5,437 bases of DNA from Nanobdellota archaeon. Lineage in GTDB: Archaea; Nanobdellota; Nanobdellia; Woesearchaeales; JAGLGH01. The notes under the pieces are model-generated. The model was given only the letters and a program-made list of their open reading frames with translations. It was not told the DNA's origin and did no database searches. Positions 1 through 5,437 of this stretch are shown here, piece after piece (position 1 is the stretch's first letter; every line of letters starts with the position of its first letter). The stretch is taken from the NCBI GenBank assembly GCA_023144115.1, contig JAGLGH010000219.1, positions 1 to 5,437 of the forward strand, read 5' to 3'. A program made the position numbers and the translations under genes.

Positions 1-863
1 CCTTCAGAAAGTTCAAAAGGAGAGTTACTTAGGCCAATATGACTTTCCTCCCAATTATATTCTCTCTCTAATAATATATGACTTTCCAGATTCTTAATTG
101 ATTCCTGCCAAAATTCATATTTAGCTAGTTCCTTGAAATCCCTAACATAAACAATTTGTATATCTGGCAACAGCCTAATAATAACACCATAATGATCCTT
201 TAATTCACCGCCTGATTCTCTTTTAATCTTACGTGGAAATAACGCACAATCCTTAGTGCCCAAGAATGGGCTAACAGGTTTTGAATAATGTTCTTCAGGA
301 ATTTTCTGTTTTATCTTATAGGCATACTCTTTAATCCATCTTTTCCTATATCTATCATTAGGCGCTATTTCAATCGCTTCCTGAGCAGTTATATTAGGAA
401 AGAAAATACCAAACCTATCCCACTTCAACAGATTATGAGGCTCTGCTTCTTTTGTCCTCAAATATTCTGTTCTGGCATCAATACCATTATAATTAACTAA
501 AAATCCATGTAAGGGCGCTTCTCCATGTATGAAACCAACCCTCATATCTTCGACACCTCGTTGTCCATGGGGAGGCTCAGGCGCTAATACTAATTCTTCA
601 ATTGGGCTCCCACCCCTATCCCTAATAATCCTTACTAAATCCCCTTCAAGTAAAGCCGCATTCCTAACTATACAAGACTTCTTTATTCCATTCTCACTGT
701 AATACAACCTGGAAAGCAAATATACAAAAGGACCATACTGAATGACTGCAGGATTAAGAATACCAAGTCTTTTGAAATTTGAAGCTACTTCTAAGCCAGG
801 GGGAGGTTTATCCTTCTTATCCTGAGGTGTCAACAACTTACGCTTATTACTTTGCAGATCCAT
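1..863 (-). CDS. GH130-like glycosidase / glycoside phosphorylase, partial (C-terminus beyond left edge)
   Basis: The reading frame is open from an ATG at 863 to the window edge, giving 287 full codons plus GG (a glycine). GH130 enzymes are five-bladed beta-propellers that phosphorolyse or hydrolyse beta-mannosides. Seen here in family order: NPAV (residues 37-40), GVEDMRV (103-109, matching the family's G-x-EDPR block with Met for Pro), HGFLVNYNGID (119-129), GIFFPNI (152-158), a KDCALFPRKI block (204-213, like the family's KD-x-x-LFPEKI), LLPDIQIVY (231-239) and WEESHIG (271-277, like the W-E-x-x-KIG block). The terminal blade with the usual GWLLIYHG-type motif is not visible. An in-frame TAG lies about 20 bases upstream, which supports the ATG start. 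No Shine-Dalgarno sequence is evident. Residues 1-25 are Lys- and Pro-rich and look like a non-domain extension. Arginine is coded mostly by AGG, unlike the phosphoesterase gene in this window. Family assignment is by remembered motifs; the substrate is unknown, and hydrolase and phosphorylase cannot be told apart. Confidence 0.78.
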   Translation of the reverse strand, partial: MDLQSNKRKLLTPQDKKDKPPPGLEVASNFKRLGILNPAVIQYGPFVYLLSRLYYSENGIKKSCIVRNAALLEGDLVRIIRDRGGSPIEELVLAPEPPHGQRGVEDMRVGFIHGEAPLHGFLVNYNGIDARTEYLRTKEAEPHNLLKWDRFGIFFPNITAQEAIEIAPNDRYRKRWIKEYAYKIKQKIPEEHYSKPVSPFLGTKDCALFPRKIKRESGGELKDHYGVIIRLLPDIQIVYVRDFKELAKYEFWQESIKNLESHILLEREYNWEESHIGLSNSPFELSE

Positions 864-888
864 AATTAGATTAAAACATTCCTACTTC

Positions 889-899
889 TTTAATTTTAT
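889..899 (-). promoter_or_regulatory. Weak candidate TATA-like element for the GH130-like gene
   Basis: On the minus strand an A/T stretch (ATAAAATTAAA) lies about 26-36 bases upstream of the ATG at 863, roughly where an archaeal TATA box would sit for a leaderless mRNA. It is a poorer match than the other TATA boxes here, and the whole region is AT-rich, so this could be chance. Confidence 0.25.
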
Positions 900-984
900 C
901 AGAATTATTAGGAGTTATATGTACTTATTAATGTTGTTATTTTTAAAATTTGGTCAAGAATGATTATACACAGAAATATCAATA

Positions 985-1004
985 CTCCAACCTTAAGGTT
1001 GGAG
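985..1004. repeat. Perfect 20-bp palindrome in the intergenic gap
   Basis: CTCCAACCTT is followed immediately by its exact reverse complement AAGGTTGGAG, with no spacer. As RNA or single-stranded DNA it would fold into a stable hairpin with a tiny loop. A further short inverted repeat (ATGT-AG-ACAT, 1005-1014) abuts it. It lies between two genes on the minus strand, 19 bases from the larger hairpin at 1023-1070. Possible roles are a transcript-end or processing structure, a protein-binding site, or a remnant of a palindromic mobile element. There is no clear T-run after it on the minus strand. Confidence 0.85.
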
Positions 1005-1022
1005 ATGTAGACATTTTTGGTC

Positions 1023-1070
1023 GAACTCCTCCCTAAAGGATACCCAAACATTTATGTTGGGGAGGAGTTC
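1023..1070 (-). repeat. Compound hairpin overlapping the stop codon of the isoprenoid synthase-like gene
   Basis: Eleven bases, GAACTCCTCCC (1023-1033), are exactly complementary to GGGAGGAGTTC (1060-1070). The enclosed 26 bases hold a second small hairpin of CAACA (1059-1055 on the minus strand) against TGTTTG, with loop TAAA and one bulged T. Read on the minus strand, the outer stem begins at the second base of the TGA stop (1071-1069), so the structure forms the immediate 3' end of that gene's message. It may act as an mRNA 3' stabiliser or terminator, or be an inserted palindromic element that now supplies the stop codon. The structure is certain from the sequence; the function is not. 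Confidence 0.8.
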
Positions 1071-1971
1071 ATTTGAGAATTTTTGTCATTGTTTTAGTCA
1101 TGGCAGAAACCGAACGTATTGTCCTTGCAGAACAAAGATTCATAGCCAAATCAACCACTTTTTCAGGATAGAATTTCTTAAGGCCATCTTTTACATATTT
1201 TATATCCTGTCCAAGCGATTTCAATGTTACCAGTCCTTCTGTAGCAAGTGATTTTCTTCCCTCAGCTTTATCCAATTCCAGATCAGCTAGATCATCAGCC
1301 CGACTCATCATTGCTCCATAATTAAAGATAGCACCAGCTTTTGTTTCAGGCATCTTCATTTCCTGAGGCGCATAAAGAGGAATAAGATCTCTTGTTGAGT
1401 CTTCATTTTCAGGAAATACAATATTATAAAAAAGAAGGATGGGATACCCTCCTGTTCCATTTTTGATTTCTATTATTTCTTCATGATTTGGATGCCAGTT
1501 TAGCTTTCTTCCCCACATTTGCGCTTGATTATATAACCCAATTAATTCTCCAGATCTTGATTTGAAATCATCAGGAAGCAAGTTTTCAAGTCCAGAATGA
1601 AAAGCATAAAAAAGCCCTTGTTCATCTTCTCTCTTTGCAGTCTGGTGATTTATAGTATCAAGAAAATAAACTTCCCTTATGTCAATAGATGTAGTTTTAT
1701 CTATTAAATCATCAGATATGCAGGCAGCAGCAGATCCTAAATATGCTTTTTTTCTTTTTTCTTCATCAAATTCCATTCCTTCAAGTTTGCAGAACTGCCT
1801 TGCAATAAATGCGCTGCATACAGTAGTATTCATGCGATATGTTTTTCTCCATCTTTGATATTCTTGCGCAAGTTCAGGATAATTTGCAACACTATCTCTT
1901 AACACTATATCTGCTTCAGATTTCATGTTTTTTATATCTTTTATTTCTTTATATAAACTAATTAATCCCAT
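1069..1971 (-). CDS. Divergent class I isoprenoid synthase-fold protein (two DDxxD motifs)
   Basis: This 300-residue, largely helical protein carries the two aspartate-rich motifs of class I isoprenoid diphosphate-using enzymes. The first is SDDLID (residues 86-91). The second is RADDLADLELDKAEGRKSL (224-242), very like the DDxxD...D...GKK/R block of trans-prenyltransferases. In the family these aspartates bind Mg2+ and the allylic diphosphate. A mid-protein K-N-G-T-GG stretch (170-175) sits between them and may correspond to the conserved mid-domain lysine region. The N-terminal GGKRxRP block that binds isopentenyl diphosphate in ordinary GGPP synthases is not seen, so the protein may not be a chain-elongating synthase. 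A terpene-cyclase-like or squalene/phytoene synthase-like condensation role is possible. No signal peptide or membrane segment is obvious. The ATG at 1971 is supported by a TATA box centred about 26 bases upstream and no Shine-Dalgarno sequence. The stop codon overlaps a hairpin. The fold assignment is fairly sure; the reaction is unknown. Confidence 0.72.
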   Translation of the reverse strand: MGLISLYKEIKDIKNMKSEADIVLRDSVANYPELAQEYQRWRKTYRMNTTVCSAFIARQFCKLEGMEFDEEKRKKAYLGSAAACISDDLIDKTTSIDIREVYFLDTINHQTAKREDEQGLFYAFHSGLENLLPDDFKSRSGELIGLYNQAQMWGRKLNWHPNHEEIIEIKNGTGGYPILLFYNIVFPENEDSTRDLIPLYAPQEMKMPETKAGAIFNYGAMMSRADDLADLELDKAEGRKSLATEGLVTLKSLGQDIKYVKDGLKKFYPEKVVDLAMNLCSARTIRSVSAMTKTMTKILK

Positions 1972-1993
1972 AATAATCTAAATTTATTATATA

Positions 1994-2001
1994 TTTATAA
2001 A
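1994..2001 (-). promoter_or_regulatory. TATA box of the isoprenoid synthase-like gene
   Basis: TTTATAAA on the minus strand is centred about 26 bases upstream of the ATG at 1971. At archaeal spacing this puts the transcription start at or next to the A of the start codon, implying a leaderless mRNA. The surroundings are also AT-rich, so the exact register is inferred. Confidence 0.6.
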
Positions 2002-2165
2002 TATTCCTAAAACAATCTAGCATTACAAGATTCAATCCAAATATCAAATCAAGAATTTTAAGCGATTTCCTTAAATTCCCTACTACATGTTTCTACCAGT
2101 TAATAAATTTCTTATCACCTCTTAACTACCCCTACTGCAACTCTTGAGTAATAAATCAAGATAGA

Positions 2166-2173
2166 TTTATAAA
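2166..2173 (+). promoter_or_regulatory. TATA box of the phosphoesterase gene
   Basis: TTTATAAA is centred about 26 bases before the ATG at 2196 and is preceded by a purine-rich stretch (AAGATAGA) that could serve as the BRE. No Shine-Dalgarno sequence lies before the ATG, so a leaderless transcript starting at 2196 is the simplest reading. It faces away from the TATA box at 1994-2001, making this a divergent promoter region. Confidence 0.65.
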
Positions 2174-2195
2174 GAAATGACCATAACCTTATCTT

Positions 2196-3164
2196 ATGGC
2201 AATGACTAGGAGAAAATTTTTAGGATGGATGGGAAGAGGAGCGTTAACTATAGGAGCAACTACATCGGGATTATCTCTGATAGGTTGCAATAAAAAATCT
2301 AATTCTACTAAAATAATAAATCTTAATGGTGTAGAATATCAAATTCAAGACGGAATTATTAATCAAGCAACAAGAGGAAATGGTCAAATAAAATTAGGAG
2401 TCATGGCTGATCTTCATGCTCATCAAGGAAATTCTCAATATTTCGCAAATCAACTAAATCAAGAAGGTGTTGATATATTTTTTTTAGCAGGAGATTTATC
2501 ACATTCTTTTGGTGATTATAAAGGTGCAAAAGACGATTTTAATGAAATCTTATGCGTTGTTGAGCCAGTTGCTGCAACAGGAAAACTTGTTTTAGCAGTT
2601 CCTGGAAATCATGAACAAAAAAAGAGATGGAAAAAAGCATCTAATTATTTAAGCAAAAATTATAGTAATTTTATTGATATGAATAAAATTCCTGTTGCTG
2701 ATTTAGATGATTTAACTATTATTGCTTTGGGAGGTAATGCTAATCCTCAATTTTGCGTTCCAGATGGATACTTAAGAAATAGAGATGATTTTGAGAGATT
2801 GAGCGAATTAGCAGAACAATATCAAAGTGATAAACCTCTTTTGATTGCTACACATATTCCTCAAAAGTATAAGACAAGGAGAGGATTAGATGTTAGTGAC
2901 AGGGGGGGAATCAATGTTGGGGGAGAAGATTTAGCAACAATCAGAAAAGCAATTGGCTCAAAATTTGCAATAAGTGGACATATTCATGAAGCATATGGAA
3001 TAATAACTCCTGATGAGCAACCTATTAAACAAGGAGAATTATCAGACAGACTTGATTTTAATCCAGGAGCTGTTTATGATCATGTTGGCAGAAACTTAAA
3101 ACCTGCTGCTGGAATTCTTGAATTTAAAGAAAGCAAAGCAAAAGCCTATATTCTGAACAGATAA
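2196..3164 (+). CDS. Calcineurin-like metallophosphoesterase, predicted Tat-exported lipoprotein
   Basis: This 322-residue protein has a full set of metallophosphoesterase metal-ligand motifs: ADLHAH (residues 71-76, the D-x-H motif), AGD (98-100), GNHE (137-140), ATH (218-220) and GHIH (261-264). In the family these hold a dinuclear metal centre that hydrolyses phosphomono- or diesters. The N-terminus reads TRRKFLG (4-10), a twin-arginine signal, followed by a Gly/Ala/Thr-rich hydrophobic stretch and LIGC ending at Cys31, which fits a lipobox. The predicted product is a folded, probably metal-loaded enzyme exported by Tat and lipid-anchored outside the membrane. A short Ser/Asn/Lys-rich linker (32-40) follows the cysteine. 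The start at 2196 is favoured over Met3 by the TATA spacing; both keep the RR motif. Arginine is coded almost only by AGA (12 of 15). The gene stands alone, divergent from the isoprenoid synthase-like gene and convergent with the PerM-type gene. The substrate (nucleotide, phospholipid or other) cannot be told from the sequence. Confidence 0.88.
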   Translation: MAMTRRKFLGWMGRGALTIGATTSGLSLIGCNKKSNSTKIINLNGVEYQIQDGIINQATRGNGQIKLGVMADLHAHQGNSQYFANQLNQEGVDIFFLAGDLSHSFGDYKGAKDDFNEILCVVEPVAATGKLVLAVPGNHEQKKRWKKASNYLSKNYSNFIDMNKIPVADLDDLTIIALGGNANPQFCVPDGYLRNRDDFERLSELAEQYQSDKPLLIATHIPQKYKTRRGLDVSDRGGINVGGEDLATIRKAIGSKFAISGHIHEAYGIITPDEQPIKQGELSDRLDFNPGAVYDHVGRNLKPAAGILEFKESKAKAYILNR

Positions 3165-3233
3165 ATTTCGAACAATGAAGATTATAGTATACTTAGATGC
3201 AGTAAAATTACCAAATACTCAGTGTATTCAATA

Positions 3234-4283
3234 TTAAGCTTCTTTTTTATTGATATCCTTATAAATATCTATGCAAGTTACAAACAATGCTATAATAATA
3301 GGTCCAAAGAATAGTCCAAGAAAACCAAAGGTTTGCAAACCACCAATCACTCCCAGAAAAATTGCAAAAGATGACAATTTTATTTTATCACCTATTAATT
3401 TTGGTTTAAGAATATTATCAATATATCCCAGCACTAATATGCAATACACCAGAAGGATTATTCCCTGAGTTATGTTCCCCATACTAAAAAGTAAAATTGT
3501 CGCAGGAATCCAGATTAACGCAGGTCCAACAGCAGGAATAAAAGCAAGAATAAACATCAATAATCCCCAGAACAGAGCAGATGGAATACCAAGAATTGCA
3601 AAAATAATTCCTCCTGCGATTCCCTGCAATAAAGCTGTGCTTATATTACCTCCAACAACTGCATTGATTGTCTGTCGCAATCTAACAAAAATCTGCATCT
3701 TATGACTTTCTCGCATCGGAAGAAGGTCAAGTATTGTTTTATTGATATATACCCCATAATCAAGGAAATAAAAGATAGAGAATACAATTATAACAAGAGA
3801 AAATACAAACGAAATGACATTACTAATAACAGAAGTCATGCCTTGATAGAAAAAAAGAGATATACTTCCTATTAATTCTTTAGCTTTTATGGCAAATTCT
3901 TCAGACTCAATAAATATCTTAACCCTCTCAGAAACTTTACAAAAAGTTGTATTCCTATCTGCGCATGCGCTATTATCATAATTATTAATATAATATTCTG
4001 CTTTCTGATAGACTGTTTGCGTCTGTGAAATTAATGGAAATACAATTACACTTAAAAAAAGCATTATTATAAGGACACTGCTTACACTTAAAATTATTTG
4101 AGACAAAACCTTATTTTTTACTTTTAATTTGATTTTTATATATATTGGATGAAGAAAATAAGCTATTAAAGCCCCAACAATAAGAGCACTAAAAAAAGAC
4201 TTGAACATATAACTCATGAATACTGTTAACATCAAAAAAAATATTAAAAAAACAGCATTTTTTTGATTATTGCTAATTGTCAT
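3234..4283 (-). CDS. AI-2E family (PerM/YdiK-type) membrane transporter
   Basis: This 349-residue, very hydrophobic protein has the usual length and layout of the AI-2E exporter/PerM family (PF01594). Membrane segments are estimated at about residues 11-29, 30-46, 60-84, 146-175, 208-234, 236-265, 268-288 and 303-337. A soluble insert at about 88-140 separates the third and fourth. Family signatures seen are FIPAVGP (248-254), DNILKPKLIG (289-298, like the family's DN-x-x-x-P block) and the Gly-rich end GGLQTFGFLGLFFGPII (314-330). Characterised relatives include TqsA-like proteins and cation/proton antiporters, so the cargo here is open and does not imply quorum sensing. The loop insert carries Cys107 and Cys115 within ACADRNTTFC, a possible disulfide if it lies outside the cell. 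The ATG at 4283 has a TATA box about 26 bases upstream and no Shine-Dalgarno sequence, so it is probably transcribed separately from the operon upstream. Confidence 0.88.
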   Translation of the reverse strand: MTISNNQKNAVFLIFFLMLTVFMSYMFKSFFSALIVGALIAYFLHPIYIKIKLKVKNKVLSQIILSVSSVLIIMLFLSVIVFPLISQTQTVYQKAEYYINNYDNSACADRNTTFCKVSERVKIFIESEEFAIKAKELIGSISLFFYQGMTSVISNVISFVFSLVIIVFSIFYFLDYGVYINKTILDLLPMRESHKMQIFVRLRQTINAVVGGNISTALLQGIAGGIIFAILGIPSALFWGLLMFILAFIPAVGPALIWIPATILLFSMGNITQGIILLVYCILVLGYIDNILKPKLIGDKIKLSSFAIFLGVIGGLQTFGFLGLFFGPIIIALFVTCIDIYKDINKKEA

Positions 4284-4305
4284 TTATTTTAATTAATATC
4301 AAGAA

Positions 4306-4313
4306 TATATAAA
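4306..4313 (-). promoter_or_regulatory. TATA box of the PerM-type gene
   Basis: TTTATATA on the minus strand is centred about 26-27 bases upstream of the ATG at 4283, the spacing expected for a leaderless archaeal transcript. It lies in the 78-base gap after the ACP-like gene, which suggests an independent promoter rather than simple read-through. Confidence 0.6.
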
Positions 4314-4361
4314 CTTTTTTAAAAACAATACATTTTTGACTAATTTTTATCTCAATTTTGA
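4314..4361 (-). terminator. Candidate T-rich terminator after the TrmB/ACP-like operon
   Basis: On the minus strand, downstream of the TGA at 4364-4362, the gap is A/T-rich and includes GTTTTT at 4326-4321. Archaeal RNA polymerase stops at U-runs without needing a hairpin. No hairpin is seen. The T-run is short and base composition alone could produce it. Confidence 0.25.
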
Positions 4362-4622
4362 TCAAGGATATGTATAATAATGCTCTTTAATAAATTGATA
4401 TATTTTTTCAGGTGTATTCAGCTCGCTTACAGAATCATTTGGGATATCTACATCGCATTGCATTTCAACTTTCATCACCAGCGCTCTCTGTTTGTCTTCA
4501 GGCAGCATGTAATCTGCTGACACGATTTTCTTATCAATGCAAAGATAATCTGCGACTGTAGATTGTATTGTGTCTTTAATTCTTGATTTTATTCCATCTT
4601 CAAGAGGCATATTGTGATACAT
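4362..4622 (-). CDS. Small acyl carrier protein-like protein lacking the phosphopantetheine serine
   Basis: This 86-residue acidic-to-neutral protein resembles acyl carrier proteins along its length. It has a first helix (about 11-27), a YLCIDKKIV segment like the ACP loop before its helix 2, then LVMKVEMQCDVDIPND (48-63), which lines up with the ACP block LVMALEEEFDTEIPD. A final helix follows (about 70-82, TPEKIYQFIKEHY). At the place of the ACP DSL motif it reads PEDK (41-44), so the serine that carries 4'-phosphopantetheine is missing. If the alignment is right, it cannot be an ordinary acyl carrier and may act as a structural or regulatory partner. It starts 6 bases after the TrmB-family stop codon on the same strand, so the two are almost surely co-transcribed. 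The first ATG (4622) was chosen because of this spacing; Met5 (4610) is a possible alternative, and neither has a clear Shine-Dalgarno sequence. The ACP relation is by motif comparison only. Confidence 0.6.
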   Translation of the reverse strand: MYHNMPLEDGIKSRIKDTIQSTVADYLCIDKKIVSADYMLPEDKQRALVMKVEMQCDVDIPNDSVSELNTPEKIYQFIKEHYYTYP

Positions 4623-4628
4623 AAATAC

Positions 4629-5399
4629 TTAGTTTATTTCTGTTTTTATAAGTTTTTTGTTTTTTGCAAGTCTCCATAACATATTAAAATGCTCAATAAA
4701 ACTTTTTGCAACAACATTGCTTTCTATTGTTATTGCTATTGGTAATTCTGTGAATATTCCAATTATAGTTAAGTTTTCTACAGTTGTTATTGTTACTGGT
4801 GAACCAAAAGGAAGGTATTTAATTTTAGCATTTTGTTCATGGTCTTCCCTATTTGCGCTTTTGTTTAATATCTTTTTTATTTGTATCCCTGCTCTTTGTC
4901 TTTTTACCCTTACATTATGTTTAAAATAATCATCTATTTTTTTATCATAATGTGCTGATGACAATATTCCAATATCATATAAAGTACTATTTTTATTTAC
5001 AACATTCATCTCTTTTTCATAAGCATTTTTTATGCCTTTAAATCCTGTGAATATTTCTATATGTATTGATTCTTTCATCTGATGTATTTTACCCATGATC
5101 TGAGGTAATATTGATTCGAAATCAGTTTTTTGTTTTTCAATATTTTTTTGTTTTTCATGTATGTAATCAAGCACTCTTTGAGGATCTGCTGGGCTAAAAT
5201 GTTTTACCCCATTCTTTATGATGATACTCACCATCCCCTTGTTTTTTAGTGAGTTTAGAATCTCATATATCTTTCCAGTCTGGAGATTAGCATTATCTAA
5301 TATTTCTCCTGTTGTTGACTCTCCATTATCTAATAATGCTATGTAAACCTTTGTTTCATTAGTGCTAAGTCCTATTTCTGATAATATTAAATTAATCAT
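4629..5399 (-). CDS. TrmB-family transcriptional regulator
   Basis: This 256-residue protein has the layout of TrmB-family archaeal regulators. An N-terminal winged helix-turn-helix (about residues 3-70) includes LSEIGLSTNETKVYIALLDNG, given here as two pieces: LSEIGLSTNE and TKVYIALLDNG. The recognition region is LQTGKIYEILNSLKNKGMV (39-57), with the wing at GVKHFSPADP (64-73). A charged coiled-coil-like linker (about 75-110, Lys/Glu/Gln-rich) follows, then a C-terminal effector domain (about 112-245) of alternating strands and helices ending in HFNMLWRLAK (237-246), as in the phospholipase-D-like half of TrmB proteins. Known members sense sugars, but others have unknown ligands, and the sugar-binding domain of classic TrmB is not apparent at this length. 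It is the first gene of a two-gene operon with the ACP-like protein. A TATA box lies about 26 bases upstream, and a short inverted repeat beside it could be an autoregulatory operator. The targets are unknown. Confidence 0.85.
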   Translation of the reverse strand: MINLILSEIGLSTNETKVYIALLDNGESTTGEILDNANLQTGKIYEILNSLKNKGMVSIIIKNGVKHFSPADPQRVLDYIHEKQKNIEKQKTDFESILPQIMGKIHQMKESIHIEIFTGFKGIKNAYEKEMNVVNKNSTLYDIGILSSAHYDKKIDDYFKHNVRVKRQRAGIQIKKILNKSANREDHEQNAKIKYLPFGSPVTITTVENLTIIGIFTELPIAITIESNVVAKSFIEHFNMLWRLAKNKKLIKTEIN

Positions 5400-5409
5400 T
5401 TATAGTGTT

Positions 5410-5423
5410 AATACCCTTGTATT
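5410..5423. promoter_or_regulatory. Candidate operator: short inverted repeat between TATA box and TrmB-family start
   Basis: AATAC-CCTT-GTATT is an inverted repeat with 5-base arms and a 4-base spacer, touching the downstream edge of the TATA box. A regulator bound here would block polymerase recruitment, which suits autorepression. The arms are short, so chance is a real alternative. Confidence 0.25.
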
Positions 5424-5429
5424 TAAATA
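5421..5429 (-). promoter_or_regulatory. TATA box of the TrmB-family/ACP-like operon
   Basis: TATTTAAAT on the minus strand is centred about 26 bases upstream of the ATG at 5399, predicting a leaderless operon transcript. It lies within 20 bases of the window edge, so upstream elements beyond a short stretch cannot be judged. Confidence 0.6.
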
Positions 5430-5437
5430 GTTTTCGA

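Noticed and set aside
288..500. Plus-strand open frame of 70 codons
   Set aside because: It lies antisense inside the GH130-like gene, which shows family motifs throughout; the frame has no recognisable domain.
985..1070. CRISPR array or tRNA-like structure
   Set aside because: There are only two different palindromes, no repeated unit with spacers, and no cloverleaf or anticodon arm.
1054..1251. Plus-strand open frame of 65 codons
   Set aside because: It is antisense to the C-terminal part of the isoprenoid synthase-like gene and begins inside the hairpin; its Cys/Phe-rich composition is that of a shadow frame.
2000..2165. A small gene or structured RNA in the divergent gap
   Set aside because: Stops interrupt the frames on both strands and no convincing hairpin was seen; the gap is adequately explained by two promoters.
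3214..3228. AATAC-TCAGT-GTATT hairpin as a terminator between convergent genes
   Set aside because: The stem is only 5 bp, A/T-rich and without a following T-run on either strand.
3271..3705. Two plus-strand open frames (65 and 77 codons)
   Set aside because: Both are antisense to the conserved C-terminal half of the PerM-type protein and have no domain features.
4657..4929. Plus-strand hydrophobic open frame of 90 codons
   Set aside because: It is antisense to the effector domain of the TrmB-family gene; its apparent membrane segments come from the complement of A-rich codons.

Overview
The window most likely comes from an AT-rich archaeal genome, probably an uncultivated DPANN-type lineage (Woesearchaeota or Pacearchaeota-like). 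The lineage is inferred from general features, not from a marker gene. Supporting signs are a TrmB-family regulator, which is mainly an archaeal family, and archaeal TATA boxes centred about 26-27 bases upstream of four start codons. Those genes also lack Shine-Dalgarno sequences, a pattern that fits leaderless transcription. No rRNA, tRNA, CRISPR array, transposase gene or replication origin was found.

Layout from left to right: (1) bases 1-863, minus strand, the N-terminal 288 residues of a GH130-like glycosidase/phosphorylase whose C-terminus lies beyond the left edge; (2) 864-1068, a non-coding gap with two striking inverted repeats, one starting inside the stop codon of the next gene; (3) 1069-1971, minus strand, a divergent class I isoprenoid synthase-fold protein with two DDxxD motifs; (4) 1972-2195, a divergent promoter region with two TATA boxes; (5) 2196-3164, plus strand, a calcineurin-like metallophosphoesterase with a Tat signal and a lipobox; (6) a 69-base convergent gap; (7) 3234-4283, minus strand, an AI-2E/PerM-type membrane protein; (8) 4362-5399, minus strand, a two-gene operon of a TrmB-family regulator followed 6 bases later by a small protein resembling acyl carrier proteins but lacking the phosphopantetheine serine.

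The genes do not form a recognisable single pathway. Three are plausibly linked to the cell envelope or lipids: the exported phosphoesterase, the PerM-type membrane protein and the isoprenoid synthase. This is only a loose theme. The least ordinary items are the TrmB plus serine-less ACP-like pair, the isoprenoid synthase of unknown product, the Tat-lipoprotein phosphoesterase and the hairpin cluster at 985-1070. No clearly new multi-gene system is evident.
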